A stretch of DNA of 64,000 nucleotides from DASXHY01 sp036272195 (GTDB lineage Bacteria; Verrucomicrobiota; Verrucomicrobiia; Limisphaerales; DASXHY01), in the NCBI GenBank assembly GCA_036272195.1, contig DATAZE010000043.1:62001-126000 (forward strand). Direction: 5' to 3'. The first letter of the stretch is position 1. Each line of letters begins with the position of its first letter. Under the pieces are notes generated by a model that saw nothing but the letters and a program-made list of their open reading frames with translations, did not search any database and was not told the DNA's origin. This document shows, piece after piece, positions 1 to 7,887 of this stretch. A program made the translations under genes and the position numbers.

Positions 1-33
1 AACAAGATCAAAGCTTACGGGATCGAGGTGTAG
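1..33 (+). CDS. 3' end of an unidentified gene (partial)
   Basis: Read in frame 1, the first ten codons give NKIKAYGIEV followed by a TAG stop. This would be the tail of a plus-strand gene that begins before the window. The stretch is too short to identify a family, and an open frame of this length can occur by chance. The repeat that starts 15 bases later fits the usual position of such elements just behind a gene end. Confidence 0.3.
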   Translation, partial: NKIKAYGIEV

Positions 34-48
34 TCAGAAGCCCAACGC

Positions 49-105
49 GTAGCACAGGCTTTCCAGTCCCGCCAAGGCGGGATTCCGGGGACTTTCCCGC
101 CGCTA
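49..105 (+). repeat. Palindromic repeat, family A, intergenic copy
   Basis: The element begins GTAGCACAGGCTTTCCAG (49-66), continues with a perfect hairpin TCCCGCC-AA-GGCGGGA (67-82), and ends in a GGACTTTCC stretch. A second copy with the same opening (GTAGCGCAGGGTTTCCAG) lies inside hrpB at 5763-5812 in the opposite orientation. Two related copies in one window point to a REP-like dispersed family. Confidence 0.6.
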
Positions 106-111
106 GTTCCT

Positions 112-846
112 TCAAAAATACAGGCTGGTTTTATTCGTTATATCCAGTGTCCATTCGCCGCCGCGCAAATGGAGCGTGAACACGCCTTTTCCGGGAAGCA
201 CGCTTTGCCGCTCGTAAACTTGAATGCCCAGCTGAACGGTGTCGGCGTTGAGTTCGCGCCGGGCCACGATTTCAACCGAGACGATATGATCGAGGTTTTG
301 TTGCAAACTCCCAACAAAGGTTAGTTTGTTTCCGTCCCCGACGGAACGCAAAATCTGCGACCAGCGTTCCGGCGTCAGGCAGCGGGACAATGCCTCCGCA
401 TTAGCCGAATGCTCCGCCCACAAAAACGTCTGCACTGCATTTTCCGGCGTGCCCTGGCCGCGATCATATAGGCTGTCGATGCGAATGAGAATTGGCTGCA
501 TGGGTGCTTGCTTCGCATTGGTCTTTGCGGCGGTCTTGACCTGCTCCTGTAGTTGCCGGTTCTCAGCGCTCACTTTCTCGAACGTCGCCCTCGCGTCGCG
601 CAATTGATTTACTTCATTACGGAGCTTGAGCAAGTCGCGGTTCTCCTCGCGGAGACGGGAAATTTCATCCACATCCAGAGCTTCCAAACCGGAGGATCTT
701 GCGAGATCAGCTTTCAATTGGTCGGATTCTGTCGAAGCTTGTTCTAAAACCGCATTTTCCGCGCGCAAATGGCCGAGTTGCTGGTGCTGCCAGCCTACCA
801 GCAGCAAACCCACAACGGCGCATGAACCAAAGAGCGGTATTTTCAT
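112..846 (-). CDS. Membrane-anchored coiled-coil protein, third gene of the sigma operon
   Basis: A 244-residue protein of unknown function. Residues 4-18 form a short hydrophobic anchor or uncleaved signal. Residues about 25-110 are rich in Glu, Leu, Arg and Gln with heptad spacing and are probably a coiled coil. Residues about 135-244 form a small globular domain beginning PENAVQTFLWAEHSAN. The ATG overlaps the stop of the upstream anti-sigma-like gene by ATGA (843-846), so the two are translationally coupled and this is the last gene of a sigma/anti-sigma operon. The anchor-plus-coil layout is shared with its neighbour, so it may act in the same signalling complex. No catalytic motif is visible. 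Confidence 0.75.
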   Translation of the reverse strand: MKIPLFGSCAVVGLLLVGWQHQQLGHLRAENAVLEQASTESDQLKADLARSSGLEALDVDEISRLREENRDLLKLRNEVNQLRDARATFEKVSAENRQLQEQVKTAAKTNAKQAPMQPILIRIDSLYDRGQGTPENAVQTFLWAEHSANAEALSRCLTPERWSQILRSVGDGNKLTFVGSLQQNLDHIVSVEIVARRELNADTVQLGIQVYERQSVLPGKGVFTLHLRGGEWTLDITNKTSLYF

Positions 847-1757
847 GGAGTCGAATTCGGGTTAATGGGCTCCAAATACAAGCGGCCGCCCTTTTTCACT
901 TCGTGAACTTTCTCTGGATTGATTTGCTGTACACTGCCGTCACTAAACAGGTAATTGTGATGAATCGGGCACATCGCCGTGATGCATTGGGGATAACGTT
1001 CATCATCCGATTGCGCCAGATAATCATAGCTGGTCATGTTATCCTGGAATTCACTCCAGCCCAGCGTCGCGTAAGGCGCTCGCGCCTTATCGCTGGGGCA
1101 GATGAGGATTTTCGCTATGCTGAGTTCGTTGCTCATCACCACCAGTGAGGTGGGATATTTGCCGTCGTTGTCCCCGGCCCATATGCGCATGGCCAGGCCG
1201 AGTTGCTTCAGGTTGTTGCAACATTGAATGCGCTCAGCCCGCTGTTGGGCTTCATCAAAAAAGGTCGCATTGCCGTTGGAAGGGGCGGGTGCGTTCAAGG
1301 AACTTATGAGCCGCCGATTCTCATCCTGTAATCGTTGGACTTGCCCAGCCAAACTTTGCAACTGGCTGACTTGCGCTTGCAGTTGATGAACCTCCTGGTT
1401 GTCTTTTCGCAACTGAGCGAGTTCGTCTTGCTGCGCCTGGGCTTTTTCGAATGCCGCGTGTTGCTCGCGCAATTGCGGCAAACCGGCGGCTGCGGCGCGG
1501 AGAGTTTCATTCTGTTGCTTCAGGCTGGCGCTCCAATTCCCCTGCACGGCAATCATAATCGCGCAACTCAACAGCACGACGCTGAATGCCAGCGCGGGGA
1601 ACCAGCGCCGAAGAGGATTTTGCCAATTGCCGATGGCCCTCGGTTCCGATTTCGTTCGCGGCAGGGCAATGCCGGCCTGGAGCCGTTTCAAAAGTCCCGG
1701 CGGCGCCACCGGGCTGGGAGCGTGAAATAATATGTTCTCAATCATCGTGTCGTTCAT
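843..1757 (-). CDS. Anti-sigma-like membrane protein with C-terminal pilin-like domain
   Basis: A 304-residue protein. The first 35 residues (ENILFHAPSPVAPPGLLKRL) resemble the short cytoplasmic tail of anti-sigma proteins encoded beside verrucomicrobial ECF sigma factors. One membrane segment (about 53-72) follows, then a coiled coil (about 77-155) rich in Gln and Leu. From residue 170 on, RIQCCNNLKQLGLAMRIWAG and a late FSDGSVQQI match the body of DUF1559/H-X9-DG pseudopilins, but without the N-terminal pilin helix. The start codon overlaps the sigma-factor stop by ATGA (1754-1757), so the two are probably made in step. The anti-sigma role is inferred from position and layout. The pilin-like domain may be a periplasmic sensor. 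Confidence 0.7.
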   Translation of the reverse strand: MNDTMIENILFHAPSPVAPPGLLKRLQAGIALPRTKSEPRAIGNWQNPLRRWFPALAFSVVLLSCAIMIAVQGNWSASLKQQNETLRAAAAGLPQLREQHAAFEKAQAQQDELAQLRKDNQEVHQLQAQVSQLQSLAGQVQRLQDENRRLISSLNAPAPSNGNATFFDEAQQRAERIQCCNNLKQLGLAMRIWAGDNDGKYPTSLVVMSNELSIAKILICPSDKARAPYATLGWSEFQDNMTSYDYLAQSDDERYPQCITAMCPIHHNYLFSDGSVQQINPEKVHEVKKGGRLYLEPINPNSTP

Positions 1758-2320
1758 ATGGTTTTCCTTTCCGGGTGTAGTTCGTTTGCAGCGGAACGGG
1801 CTCGCAGAAAATCCAGTGCTTCGCGCAGGCGGTATTTGACGGTGCTGACGGCCACGCCGAGCACTTCCGCCGTCTCGCTCAGGGGCAGGTTTTGATAATA
1901 GTGAAGGTGGACGGTTTGCTTCTTTTCATCGTCCAATTCATCGACCCACTGGTACAATTGAAGGGCCGACTCGCGTTCCGCGGTATTCTCGTAAGGAGTT
2001 GGCGAGTTGGCCGGCTGGGTTTCCCACCATTCATCGCTGCGGGCGTCGCCGGGATTTCGTTTGCGCCGCCAGTCCAGATAGACGTGATACGCAATTCCGT
2101 GCAGCCAGGTGGAAAAGGCGGAACGCCGTTGATAGGATGCGAGGGATTGCCAAGACCGGGCGAAGGTTTTCTGGGTGAGATCGGCGGCATCCTCGTCGTT
2201 TCCGCTCAAACGGCGGAGATACGCGAAAATCCGTTGATAGAACAGGCTGACCAGTTCTGAGGCGGCGGCGACATCGCCTTTTTGGGCGCGTTGATAGAGG
2301 ATTTCGGCGGTTTCGCTCAT
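1754..2320 (-). CDS. ECF-type RNA polymerase sigma factor
   Basis: A 188-residue sigma-70 family protein of the extracytoplasmic-function type, which would direct RNA polymerase to a small regulon. Region 2 spans about residues 22-90 (LFYQRIFAYLRRLSGN, DAADLTQKTF, FSTWLHGIAYHVYLDWRR). Region 4 lies at about 125-175 with the helix-turn-helix LPLSETAEVLGVAVSTVKYR. Regions 1.1 and 3 are absent, as is usual for ECF factors. It is the first gene of a three-gene operon joined by two ATGA overlaps and is followed by a probable membrane anti-sigma. AGGA lies just ahead of the ATG. A GC-rich hairpin in the upstream region (2405-2434) may affect expression. The target promoters are unknown. Confidence 0.93.
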   Translation of the reverse strand: MSETAEILYQRAQKGDVAAASELVSLFYQRIFAYLRRLSGNDEDAADLTQKTFARSWQSLASYQRRSAFSTWLHGIAYHVYLDWRRKRNPGDARSDEWWETQPANSPTPYENTAERESALQLYQWVDELDDEKKQTVHLHYYQNLPLSETAEVLGVAVSTVKYRLREALDFLRARSAANELHPERKTI

Positions 2321-2404
2321 TGTTCCTGTTGATTAGTCGCAGGCAACGGGCAAAGTGGCCAAATCTTTTTTGAAAAATTCGCGATTCCCGGGGAGCGCTC
2401 CGAT

Positions 2405-2434
2405 TCCCTCTCCCCGCCTAACCGGGAAGAGGGA
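2405..2434. repeat. Hairpin repeat upstream of the sigma operon
   Basis: TCCCTCTCCCCG (2405-2416) can pair with CGGGAAGAGGGA (2423-2434), a 12-base stem with one mismatch and a 6-base loop. It lies between the sigma-factor start and the end of the peptidase gene, both on the minus strand. No T-tract follows on either strand, so it is more likely a dispersed palindromic repeat than a standard terminator. Confidence 0.45.
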
Positions 2435-2504
2435 GACAGAATTCGCGCGCTGGTCACATTTAGCGCGATTGAGAAGTGCGCGCGTTGTGCAAAAGAAACA
2501 AGTG

Positions 2505-4244
2505 CTACAATTTTGCCAACTCGGCCCGCGTCAGTTCAACCAGCGGCTTGATGGTTGCCGCGCTGAAATCGAACGGCGAACCCGCGGCTTTGAATAATTC
2601 GGGCAGCGGTTTGGAGCCGCCGAGGGCGAGAGAGCTTTTGTACTGATTGAGCGCTCCGGCTTTATCGCGTTTTGAATTAGCCCACACTTGCAGAGCGCCG
2701 AGTTGGGCGATGCCGTATTCGATATAATAAAAGGGATGGAGAAAAATGTGGAGCTGGCGATGCCACAAATAGGCGCGGCTTTTATCGTAGCCGGTCCAGT
2801 CAACGTCGCCACCGAAACGGTCCATCAGTTCCAGCCAGGCGACGGCCCGCGCGGCGCGTGTGTGGCCGGGATGGGTGTAGATCCAATGTTGAAAGGCGTC
2901 GACAGTCGCAATCCACGGAAAAATTCCAAGGATGCCTTCGAGATGGGTCCGACGGGCGCGGTTGGCGTCCGGGCCGGAATAGAATTCCTCGAGGAATTCG
3001 TTGCCCAAAAGTTCCATGGTCATCGAGGCGACTTCGCAGAACTCAATGGGCGCCGAACGGTAGGCATACAAATCCTCCTCGCTCGTGGCGAGCGCGTGGA
3101 AAGCGTGGCCAGCCTCGTGCAAAATGGTTTCCACGTCGCGTTGCAAACCGACGGCGTTCATGAAAATGAACGGGACGCGCGATTCCGCGAGCGTGGATTG
3201 GTAACCGCCGGGGGCCTTGCCTTTTCGGTTCGCGAGGTCCAGCAGGCGCAGGTTTTGCATGCGCTGAAACCCCCCGGCCAGGTCGCGGTCGAGATGATTG
3301 AAAATATTCTGCGTGCGTGAAACCATTTGATTCACTTCGGCAAATGGTTTGAGCGGTGGACGGTTGAGCGGATCCACAGCGAGGTCCCATGGGCGCAGCG
3401 ATTCGACATTCAGTTTCTTGCGTCGTTCGGCCTGGAGTTCGCGCACAGCCGGCATGATTTCACGAGCAACAGCATCGTGAAATTTTGTGCAATCGTCCGG
3501 TGTGTAATCGAAGCGGCCAAGCCGGCGAAAGGCGTAATCGCGATAATTATCGAAGCCGGCGTTTTTCGCGATTTGCTGGCGCAGCTTGATTTGTTTGTCA
3601 AAAATCTCCTCGAACTTCTCGGCTTCCTGCAACCGGCGATTGGCGACGACTTCCCACGCATCCTTGCGCAGGGCGCGGTCGGGTTCTTCGAGATAACGGC
3701 CCATTTGCACGAGCGTCCGTTCTTCGCCGCGGAAGATAACGGTCAATGATCCGCTAAGTTTCTGATATTGCTGGCTGAGTTTGGCTTCGTCGGTTTCGAG
3801 CGGGACATTTTCCGGGCGAAAAAGTTCGACGTGATTTTTCACGTCGCGGTCGAAGACGAAATACCGGCTGTCGGATTTATTTTTGGAATCGCGGAGGTCG
3901 TCTCTCCGGCGGAGGTAGATTTTTTCCAATTCGAATTGCCGTGGCTTGAGTTCGGGATCGATTTTTTCCACGAAGTGCAGGTAGGCTTTTTCCGCGTGGG
4001 TATTGTCCGTGTGGCAGGTCATCGCGATGTAGCGCTTGGAAGATTCCTCATCGAGCGCGGCGTTGAGTTCGCTCCAGTCGAGCAGCCATTGTTCGAGATC
4101 GGCGGTGGTCTTGCATTGGGCGGCGCGCGATTGAAGCTGGTCGAGCAGCGGCGCGATTTGCGCCCAATCTCCCAAATCGATTTGTTCCGGCACGAAACGG
4201 CGCGGCTTGTGCACCGGCAAGGAATCAAACGGCAATAAATTCAT
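2505..4244 (-). CDS. M3-family oligoendopeptidase
   Basis: A 579-residue cytoplasmic zinc peptidase of the oligoendopeptidase F/M3 group, which cleaves short peptides. The zinc motif HEAGH is at residues 376-380. The third ligand is probably Glu404 in FCEVASM, 24 residues after the second His, as in the family. The N-terminal half is the expected helical domain. There is no signal peptide. The length and motif position fit a complete enzyme. It is monocistronic, with spacers of about 185 bases on both sides. Substrate preference cannot be read from the sequence. The ATG gives MNLLPFDSLPVHKPRRF and no earlier in-frame start is needed. Confidence 0.92.
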   Translation of the reverse strand: MNLLPFDSLPVHKPRRFVPEQIDLGDWAQIAPLLDQLQSRAAQCKTTADLEQWLLDWSELNAALDEESSKRYIAMTCHTDNTHAEKAYLHFVEKIDPELKPRQFELEKIYLRRRDDLRDSKNKSDSRYFVFDRDVKNHVELFRPENVPLETDEAKLSQQYQKLSGSLTVIFRGEERTLVQMGRYLEEPDRALRKDAWEVVANRRLQEAEKFEEIFDKQIKLRQQIAKNAGFDNYRDYAFRRLGRFDYTPDDCTKFHDAVAREIMPAVRELQAERRKKLNVESLRPWDLAVDPLNRPPLKPFAEVNQMVSRTQNIFNHLDRDLAGGFQRMQNLRLLDLANRKGKAPGGYQSTLAESRVPFIFMNAVGLQRDVETILHEAGHAFHALATSEEDLYAYRSAPIEFCEVASMTMELLGNEFLEEFYSGPDANRARRTHLEGILGIFPWIATVDAFQHWIYTHPGHTRAARAVAWLELMDRFGGDVDWTGYDKSRAYLWHRQLHIFLHPFYYIEYGIAQLGALQVWANSKRDKAGALNQYKSSLALGGSKPLPELFKAAGSPFDFSAATIKPLVELTRAELAKL

Positions 4245-4346
4245 CCGCGAAAGATAATGTCACAAGGCGGTCGCGGCAACCTGAGTATTTGAGGCTGAGT
4301 ATTAGAACCCATCTCATAAATAGGGAGCGGAGCGGCAGCTTCTGTC

Positions 4347-4402
4347 GTCCCTGTGGGACTTTGGATCTCGTTGAACGCTTACCCACCGATAAATCGGTGG
4401 GT
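4347..4402 (+). repeat. Double palindrome repeat between the peptidase gene and hrpB
   Basis: Two perfect inverted repeats lie 21 bases apart: GTCCC-TGT-GGGAC (4347-4359) and ACCCACCGAT-AA-ATCGGTGGGT (4381-4402). The second is followed on the plus strand by TATTTTCTTT, so it could stop plus-strand transcription, but no plus-strand gene ends here. It sits 31 bases behind the hrpB stop. From memory, the paired GTCCC...GGGAC and ACCCACCGAT motifs recur in Verrucomicrobiota, Planctomycetota and Acidobacteriota genomes, so this is probably a REP-like element that may also serve as a 3' end for hrpB. Confidence 0.6.
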
Positions 4403-4432
4403 TATTTTCTTTCAAGCGAATTGTGAAACAGT

Positions 4433-7024
4433 CTACCGCCATTCGTGTTTTGGATAGCGGCGCTGCAATTCGGATTTGAGGCGGGGATAATGCTCGCGCC
4501 AGAAATTTGCGAGGTCCTGGGTCACTTGCACCGGCTTCATGCCGGGAGTGAGGATGTGGACCAGCACCGGCACGCGGCCAAGGGCGATTTTCGGCGTCTG
4601 CGTGACGTCGTAAAGCTCCTGGATGCGCATGGCGATGTGCGGCGGGTTGCCGGCGTCGTAGGAAACTTTCGGCGTGCGGCCATTCGGGAGCGACAGGCGT
4701 TCCGGCGCGTGTTTATCGAGCAATTCCCGCTGCGCATGAGAGAGCCACGATTGCACGACGGGTTTGACCTCGCGGTCTTTGATGTCTTTATAGCCAATCG
4801 CGCCGTGACAAATTTGTTCGATGAGATGACGACGGTCATCGTCGGCGACGGGCGGCAATTCAAATTCCGGGCACCATTTGCTTAACAGATTCAGCCGCAG
4901 AATCCATTGCTCGACCGTATGGTCCCACTCTTTCAAGACGAGATTTCCGGCCACGACTTCATCGGCCAGCAGGCGCGCGGCGGCATCGGCGGGCGGTGGT
5001 TCGATGCGCCGGGCTGAAAGCGCGAGGCCGCGGAAGCGCGATAGTTCAGCGGCAGCGACGCGCTTTTGCGTGGGATCGAACTGAACTTTCAGTTCGGCTT
5101 GAATGTCTTCTGGAAAAAGTTCGCGCAACCAGTCCACCTCAATGGCGGTGGCGAGTGAAAGAATGGTGCGGACTTCCTCGTCTTTGCCTTCGACTTCGCG
5201 GACTTCGGCGGCGACGAACAAGAGCGCGTGCTGGACGACGCTTTCACGCGCGAGGACGCCGCGGCGGTTGTGGACGAGTTCGCAACGCAGCGTGCCCTGG
5301 TCGAGCCGATGCGCGACGCGGTCCGAAAAGCCGATGAGGACGCATTTTTGCAGCGCCTCGTCTTTCACCTCGCGCGGTTCCACATCGAGGCCTTCCTTTT
5401 TGGCGATGCGCAAAAAATGATCGAACAACGGGCCGACCTGCCGCGCGGTTACTGCATGAATGCCGAGTTTGCGGCAGGCGTCCATGCGGAATTGATTCTT
5501 CGATGCATAAGTCCAAGCACGCATGAGGATCCAGAAATCGGACGAGGCTTTTTCACCGAGCAGATCTTCGCGAAGTTGACTCGTGTCGCGGCCGATGTTT
5601 CGAAGGAGCAGATCGCGCCCCTGGGTGAGCGCGGCGACCAGCGCGGCCTGGTAGACGCACCCGTATTCCTGCGCGGCGAGCAACATGCGCGCATAGCGCG
5701 GGTGCAGGGGGAAGGCGAGCATTTTGCGGCCGATGGGGGTGATTTGCAGCGGCGGACTGGCGACTGGAAGGTCGCCAGAACCCGCAGGCTGGAAACCCTG
5801 CGCTACGGGCCTGAGCGCGCCCAAATCCGTGAGGAGTTCTTCGGCGTGGGCGAGGCCTTGTTCATCGGGTGGTTCGAGCCAGCGGAATTTGCGCAGGTTT
5901 TCCACGCCGGCGGCTTTCAAGGTGAGCACCACTTCGGCGAGGTCGAGGCGTTTGATCTCCGGCAATTCCTGCGCGGAACGGTGCGCGTGTTCGTCGCGCG
6001 ACCAGAGCCGCATACAGACGCCGGGCGCGGTGCGGCCCGCGCGGCCAGCGCGTTGGTCGGCGCTGGATTGAGAGATTTTTTCGACGAGCAAGGTGTTGAT
6101 GCCGCGGTTGGCATCGAAATGAGGGATGCGCGCGAGGCCGCTGTCGATGACGAGCCGGACGCCGTCAATCGTGAGCGAGGTTTCGGCTACGTTGGTTGAA
6201 ACCACAACTTTGCGTTGCGGATAACGGGCGACGGCGGCGTCCTGATCGTGCGGCGGAAGTTCGCCGTGTAGCGGCAGCAGGATAAAACCTTTGGCCTCGT
6301 CAGTGTGACGGATGGCCTCGATGGTTTGCGAAATCTCAAAGCCGCCGGGCATGAAGACGAGGACATCCCCCTGGCCTCCGGAGTTGACATAGCGGCTGAA
6401 GGCGTCGGCGGCCTGGTCCCAAATGGGGCGTTTGTCCGTATAGCTCGGGTCCGGGGAGTATTTGATTTCGACGGGGAAGGTCCGACCGGCCGAAGTCAAT
6501 ACGCGCGGTTTCAGATAGTGAGCGAGCAAATCTGTATCGAGCGTGGCGGACATGACGGCAAGACGCAAATCCGGGCGGGTGCTTTCCTGCACGTCCAGCG
6601 CGCGAGCCAGGGTGATGTCGCCATAAAGATGGCGCTCGTGAAATTCATCAAAGAGCAGGACGGAAACGCCTTTGAGTTGCGGATCATCAATCATCTGGCG
6701 CAGCAAAACGCCTTCAGTGACAAAACGGATTTTGGTGTTGGCGGAGGTGACGTTTTCGAAGCGGATTTGATAGCCGACTTCGCGGCCGAGCTTGACGCCG
6801 AGTTCCTGCGCGACGCGCGTGGCGAGCAGGCGGGCGGCGAGGCGGCGCGGTTGGAGGATGACGACCTGGCCGTCACCGAGCAACCCGGCTTGAAGGAGCA
6901 TTTGCGGGACCTGCGTCGTTTTTCCCGAGCCGGTGGGCGCGGACAAAATCAAACGGTTACCAGTGCGCAGCGATTCAACGATCTGCGAATGGATTTCCCA
7001 GATGGGGAGGGATGTTTCAGGCAC
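4433..7024 (-). CDS. hrpB: ATP-dependent RNA helicase HrpB
   Basis: An 863-residue DExH-box helicase of the HrpB family. Walker A is SAPTGSGKTTQVP with Lys35, the DEFH box is at 126-129 (LLFDEFHERHLYGD), and SATLD is motif III. VVSTNVAETSLTIDGVRLV and SADQRAGRAGRTAPGVCMRL are motifs V and VI. The C-terminal extension (LGRVPVLVHILTPGMKPVQV, then DLANFWREHYP) is diagnostic of HrpB. The protein is slightly longer than usual. A run of about 20 extra residues near 403-425 (RPVAQGFQPAGSGDLPVAS) is encoded by a palindromic repeat of family A. The biological role is unclear even in model bacteria. The gene appears complete. Confidence 0.95.
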   Translation of the reverse strand: MPETSLPIWEIHSQIVESLRTGNRLILSAPTGSGKTTQVPQMLLQAGLLGDGQVVILQPRRLAARLLATRVAQELGVKLGREVGYQIRFENVTSANTKIRFVTEGVLLRQMIDDPQLKGVSVLLFDEFHERHLYGDITLARALDVQESTRPDLRLAVMSATLDTDLLAHYLKPRVLTSAGRTFPVEIKYSPDPSYTDKRPIWDQAADAFSRYVNSGGQGDVLVFMPGGFEISQTIEAIRHTDEAKGFILLPLHGELPPHDQDAAVARYPQRKVVVSTNVAETSLTIDGVRLVIDSGLARIPHFDANRGINTLLVEKISQSSADQRAGRAGRTAPGVCMRLWSRDEHAHRSAQELPEIKRLDLAEVVLTLKAAGVENLRKFRWLEPPDEQGLAHAEELLTDLGALRPVAQGFQPAGSGDLPVASPPLQITPIGRKMLAFPLHPRYARMLLAAQEYGCVYQAALVAALTQGRDLLLRNIGRDTSQLREDLLGEKASSDFWILMRAWTYASKNQFRMDACRKLGIHAVTARQVGPLFDHFLRIAKKEGLDVEPREVKDEALQKCVLIGFSDRVAHRLDQGTLRCELVHNRRGVLARESVVQHALLFVAAEVREVEGKDEEVRTILSLATAIEVDWLRELFPEDIQAELKVQFDPTQKRVAAAELSRFRGLALSARRIEPPPADAAARLLADEVVAGNLVLKEWDHTVEQWILRLNLLSKWCPEFELPPVADDDRRHLIEQICHGAIGYKDIKDREVKPVVQSWLSHAQRELLDKHAPERLSLPNGRTPKVSYDAGNPPHIAMRIQELYDVTQTPKIALGRVPVLVHILTPGMKPVQVTQDLANFWREHYPRLKSELQRRYPKHEWR
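5757..5812 (-). repeat. Palindromic repeat, family A, captured inside hrpB
   Basis: CTGGCGAC-TGGAAG-GTCGCCAG (5757-5778) is a perfect 8-base inverted repeat. Beside it, GCAGG and CCTGC flank a TGGAAAC loop. Read on the minus strand the unit starts GTAGCGCAGGGTTTCCAG, matching the copy at 49-66. It is translated in frame within HrpB between LGALR and PLQITPIG, so the insertion kept the frame. Confidence 0.65.
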
Positions 7025-7050
7025 GGTAACGGAAAGGATTTACCTCAAGA

Positions 7051-7353
7051 TCAGGAAAAGCGGATATGTCTCAACGCCAGCGCCGCCAGGGTTAGGATGA
7101 GCATCATTCCCGCAGGCATGAACTTTTTGGTTTTTGTGAGGCGAATGGCGAACACGACGAGCAAAGCCGCGAGCAGGATGTCAGCGACATAGTATTGAAA
7201 GATGATGCCCGCCGCGCAAAGGCTCAGGAGTGCGGCAAAGCTCACGGACATAATCAGCGACACCTTGCTGTTCGCCTTCAGAAAACCAATCAGCCCGCCA
7301 ACGACGAGCAGCACGATGTAAATCCAAAGGACCAAAGTTGCGAAATTGTGCAT
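7051..7353 (-). CDS. Small four-helix membrane protein, TMEM14-like
   Basis: A 100-residue integral membrane protein beginning MHNFATLVLWIYIVLLVVGG. Four hydrophobic segments lie at about 5-22, 28-46, 50-68 and 76-94. The motif VGGLIGFLKANSKVSL at 17-32 matches the TMEM14/UPF0136 family, which in bacteria has no firm function. The frame stays open further upstream, but that stretch overlaps the CPXCG gene in another frame and has no membrane character, so the Met at 7353 is the chosen start. It lies 14 bases behind the CPXCG gene and is probably co-transcribed with it. Confidence 0.8.
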   Translation of the reverse strand: MHNFATLVLWIYIVLLVVGGLIGFLKANSKVSLIMSVSFAALLSLCAAGIIFQYYVADILLAALLVVFAIRLTKTKKFMPAGMMLILTLAALALRHIRFS

Positions 7354-7367
7354 TGGCGCAGGCTGCC

Positions 7368-7547
7368 TTAATTGCCGGCCACGTCCAAGCTCAGAATTTC
7401 CCCGGGCTCGCATTCCACGGTGACCTCGAATGGGCGGCAGCAGATTTCGCAATCCGTGGTGAATTGCTGCGAAGCGACGCTGGTGTCCAGGGTGATGTCG
7501 AACGACTGGCCACAGAATGGGCATTGGATAGTCGCAGAGGCTTCCAT
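7368..7547 (-). CDS. CPXCG-motif zinc-ribbon protein (59 aa)
   Basis: A 59-residue cysteine-rich protein: MEASATIQCPFCGQSF, then DITLDTSVASQQ, FTTDCEICCRPF, EVTVECEPGE and a short acidic tail. Cys9-Pro-Phe-Cys12 and Cys33-Glu-Ile-Cys36 form two CXXC knuckles that should bind one zinc ion, and Cys37 and Cys46 are extra. This fits the CPXCG family of small proteins of unknown function, in which the second knuckle is followed by RP and beta strands. It is the first gene of a two-gene unit with the TMEM14-like gene. Codon use and motif conservation support a real gene despite its small size. Confidence 0.85.
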   Translation of the reverse strand: MEASATIQCPFCGQSFDITLDTSVASQQFTTDCEICCRPFEVTVECEPGEILSLDVAGN

Positions 7548-7589
7548 GGGGAAAGTTTAGCTGTTGGGATGGTCGGTGGGAAGGAAATC

Positions 7590-7612
7590 AGCGGCGGTCA
7601 TAGACCGCCGCT
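7590..7612. repeat. GC-rich palindrome in the divergent intergenic region
   Basis: AGCGGCGGTC-ATA-GACCGCCGCT is a perfect 10-base inverted repeat. It lies between the divergently transcribed CPXCG gene (start 7547) and the DUF2892-like gene (start 7660). The same sequence is familiar from verrucomicrobial and acidobacterial intergenic regions (memory, not searched). No T-tract follows, so it is called a dispersed REP-like element. Confidence 0.6.
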
Positions 7613-7659
7613 ACAGTACAAAGATTTGCGCTGGCAGGGTTGATAATTTATTGTGCGGT

Positions 7660-7869
7660 ATGCCCGGATTTTTTAAACGGAACATCAGCTTCCAAGGCCG
7701 CATGGCGCGCGGCATCACGGGATCCATTCTGCTTATTGCCGGGATTATCGCGGCGGACTCTACTTTGTGGGCGGCGATTCCACTGGTGGTCATCGGGCTG
7801 TTTTGCATCTTCGAGGCGGTCCGCGGCTGGTGTTTTCTTCGGGCCTGCGGGATCAAGACGAAGGTTTAG
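7660..7869 (+). CDS. Small inner-membrane protein, DUF2892/YgaP-like
   Basis: A 69-residue protein starting MPGFFKRNISFQGRMARGI, with two membrane helices at about 20-36 and 38-55, then RGWCFLRACGIKTKV. The pattern of a polar start, two helices and a GWC...GI tail matches the DUF2892 family, whose members are often fused to rhodanese domains or stand alone. No rhodanese domain is present. The start is the ATG at 7660, because the longer open frame upstream runs through a palindromic repeat. Function is unknown. Confidence 0.75.
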   Translation: MPGFFKRNISFQGRMARGITGSILLIAGIIAADSTLWAAIPLVVIGLFCIFEAVRGWCFLRACGIKTKV

Positions 7870-7887
7870 GAGGGTGGCGCTCCGGGC

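Noticed and set aside
4381..4412. Hairpin plus T-rich tail as a terminator for a plus-strand gene
   Set aside because: No plus-strand gene ends nearby. The hairpin is kept as a repeat that may serve as the 3' end of hrpB, but its tail is on the wrong strand.
5228..6199. 323-codon plus-strand open frame opposite hrpB
   Set aside because: It is a reverse-strand shadow of a conserved helicase, with low-complexity Arg/Ala/Glu composition.
7354..7524. 57-residue N-terminal extension of the TMEM14-like protein
   Set aside because: It overlaps the CPXCG gene in another frame and has an Arg/His/Pro composition without structure. The conserved family start is at 7353.
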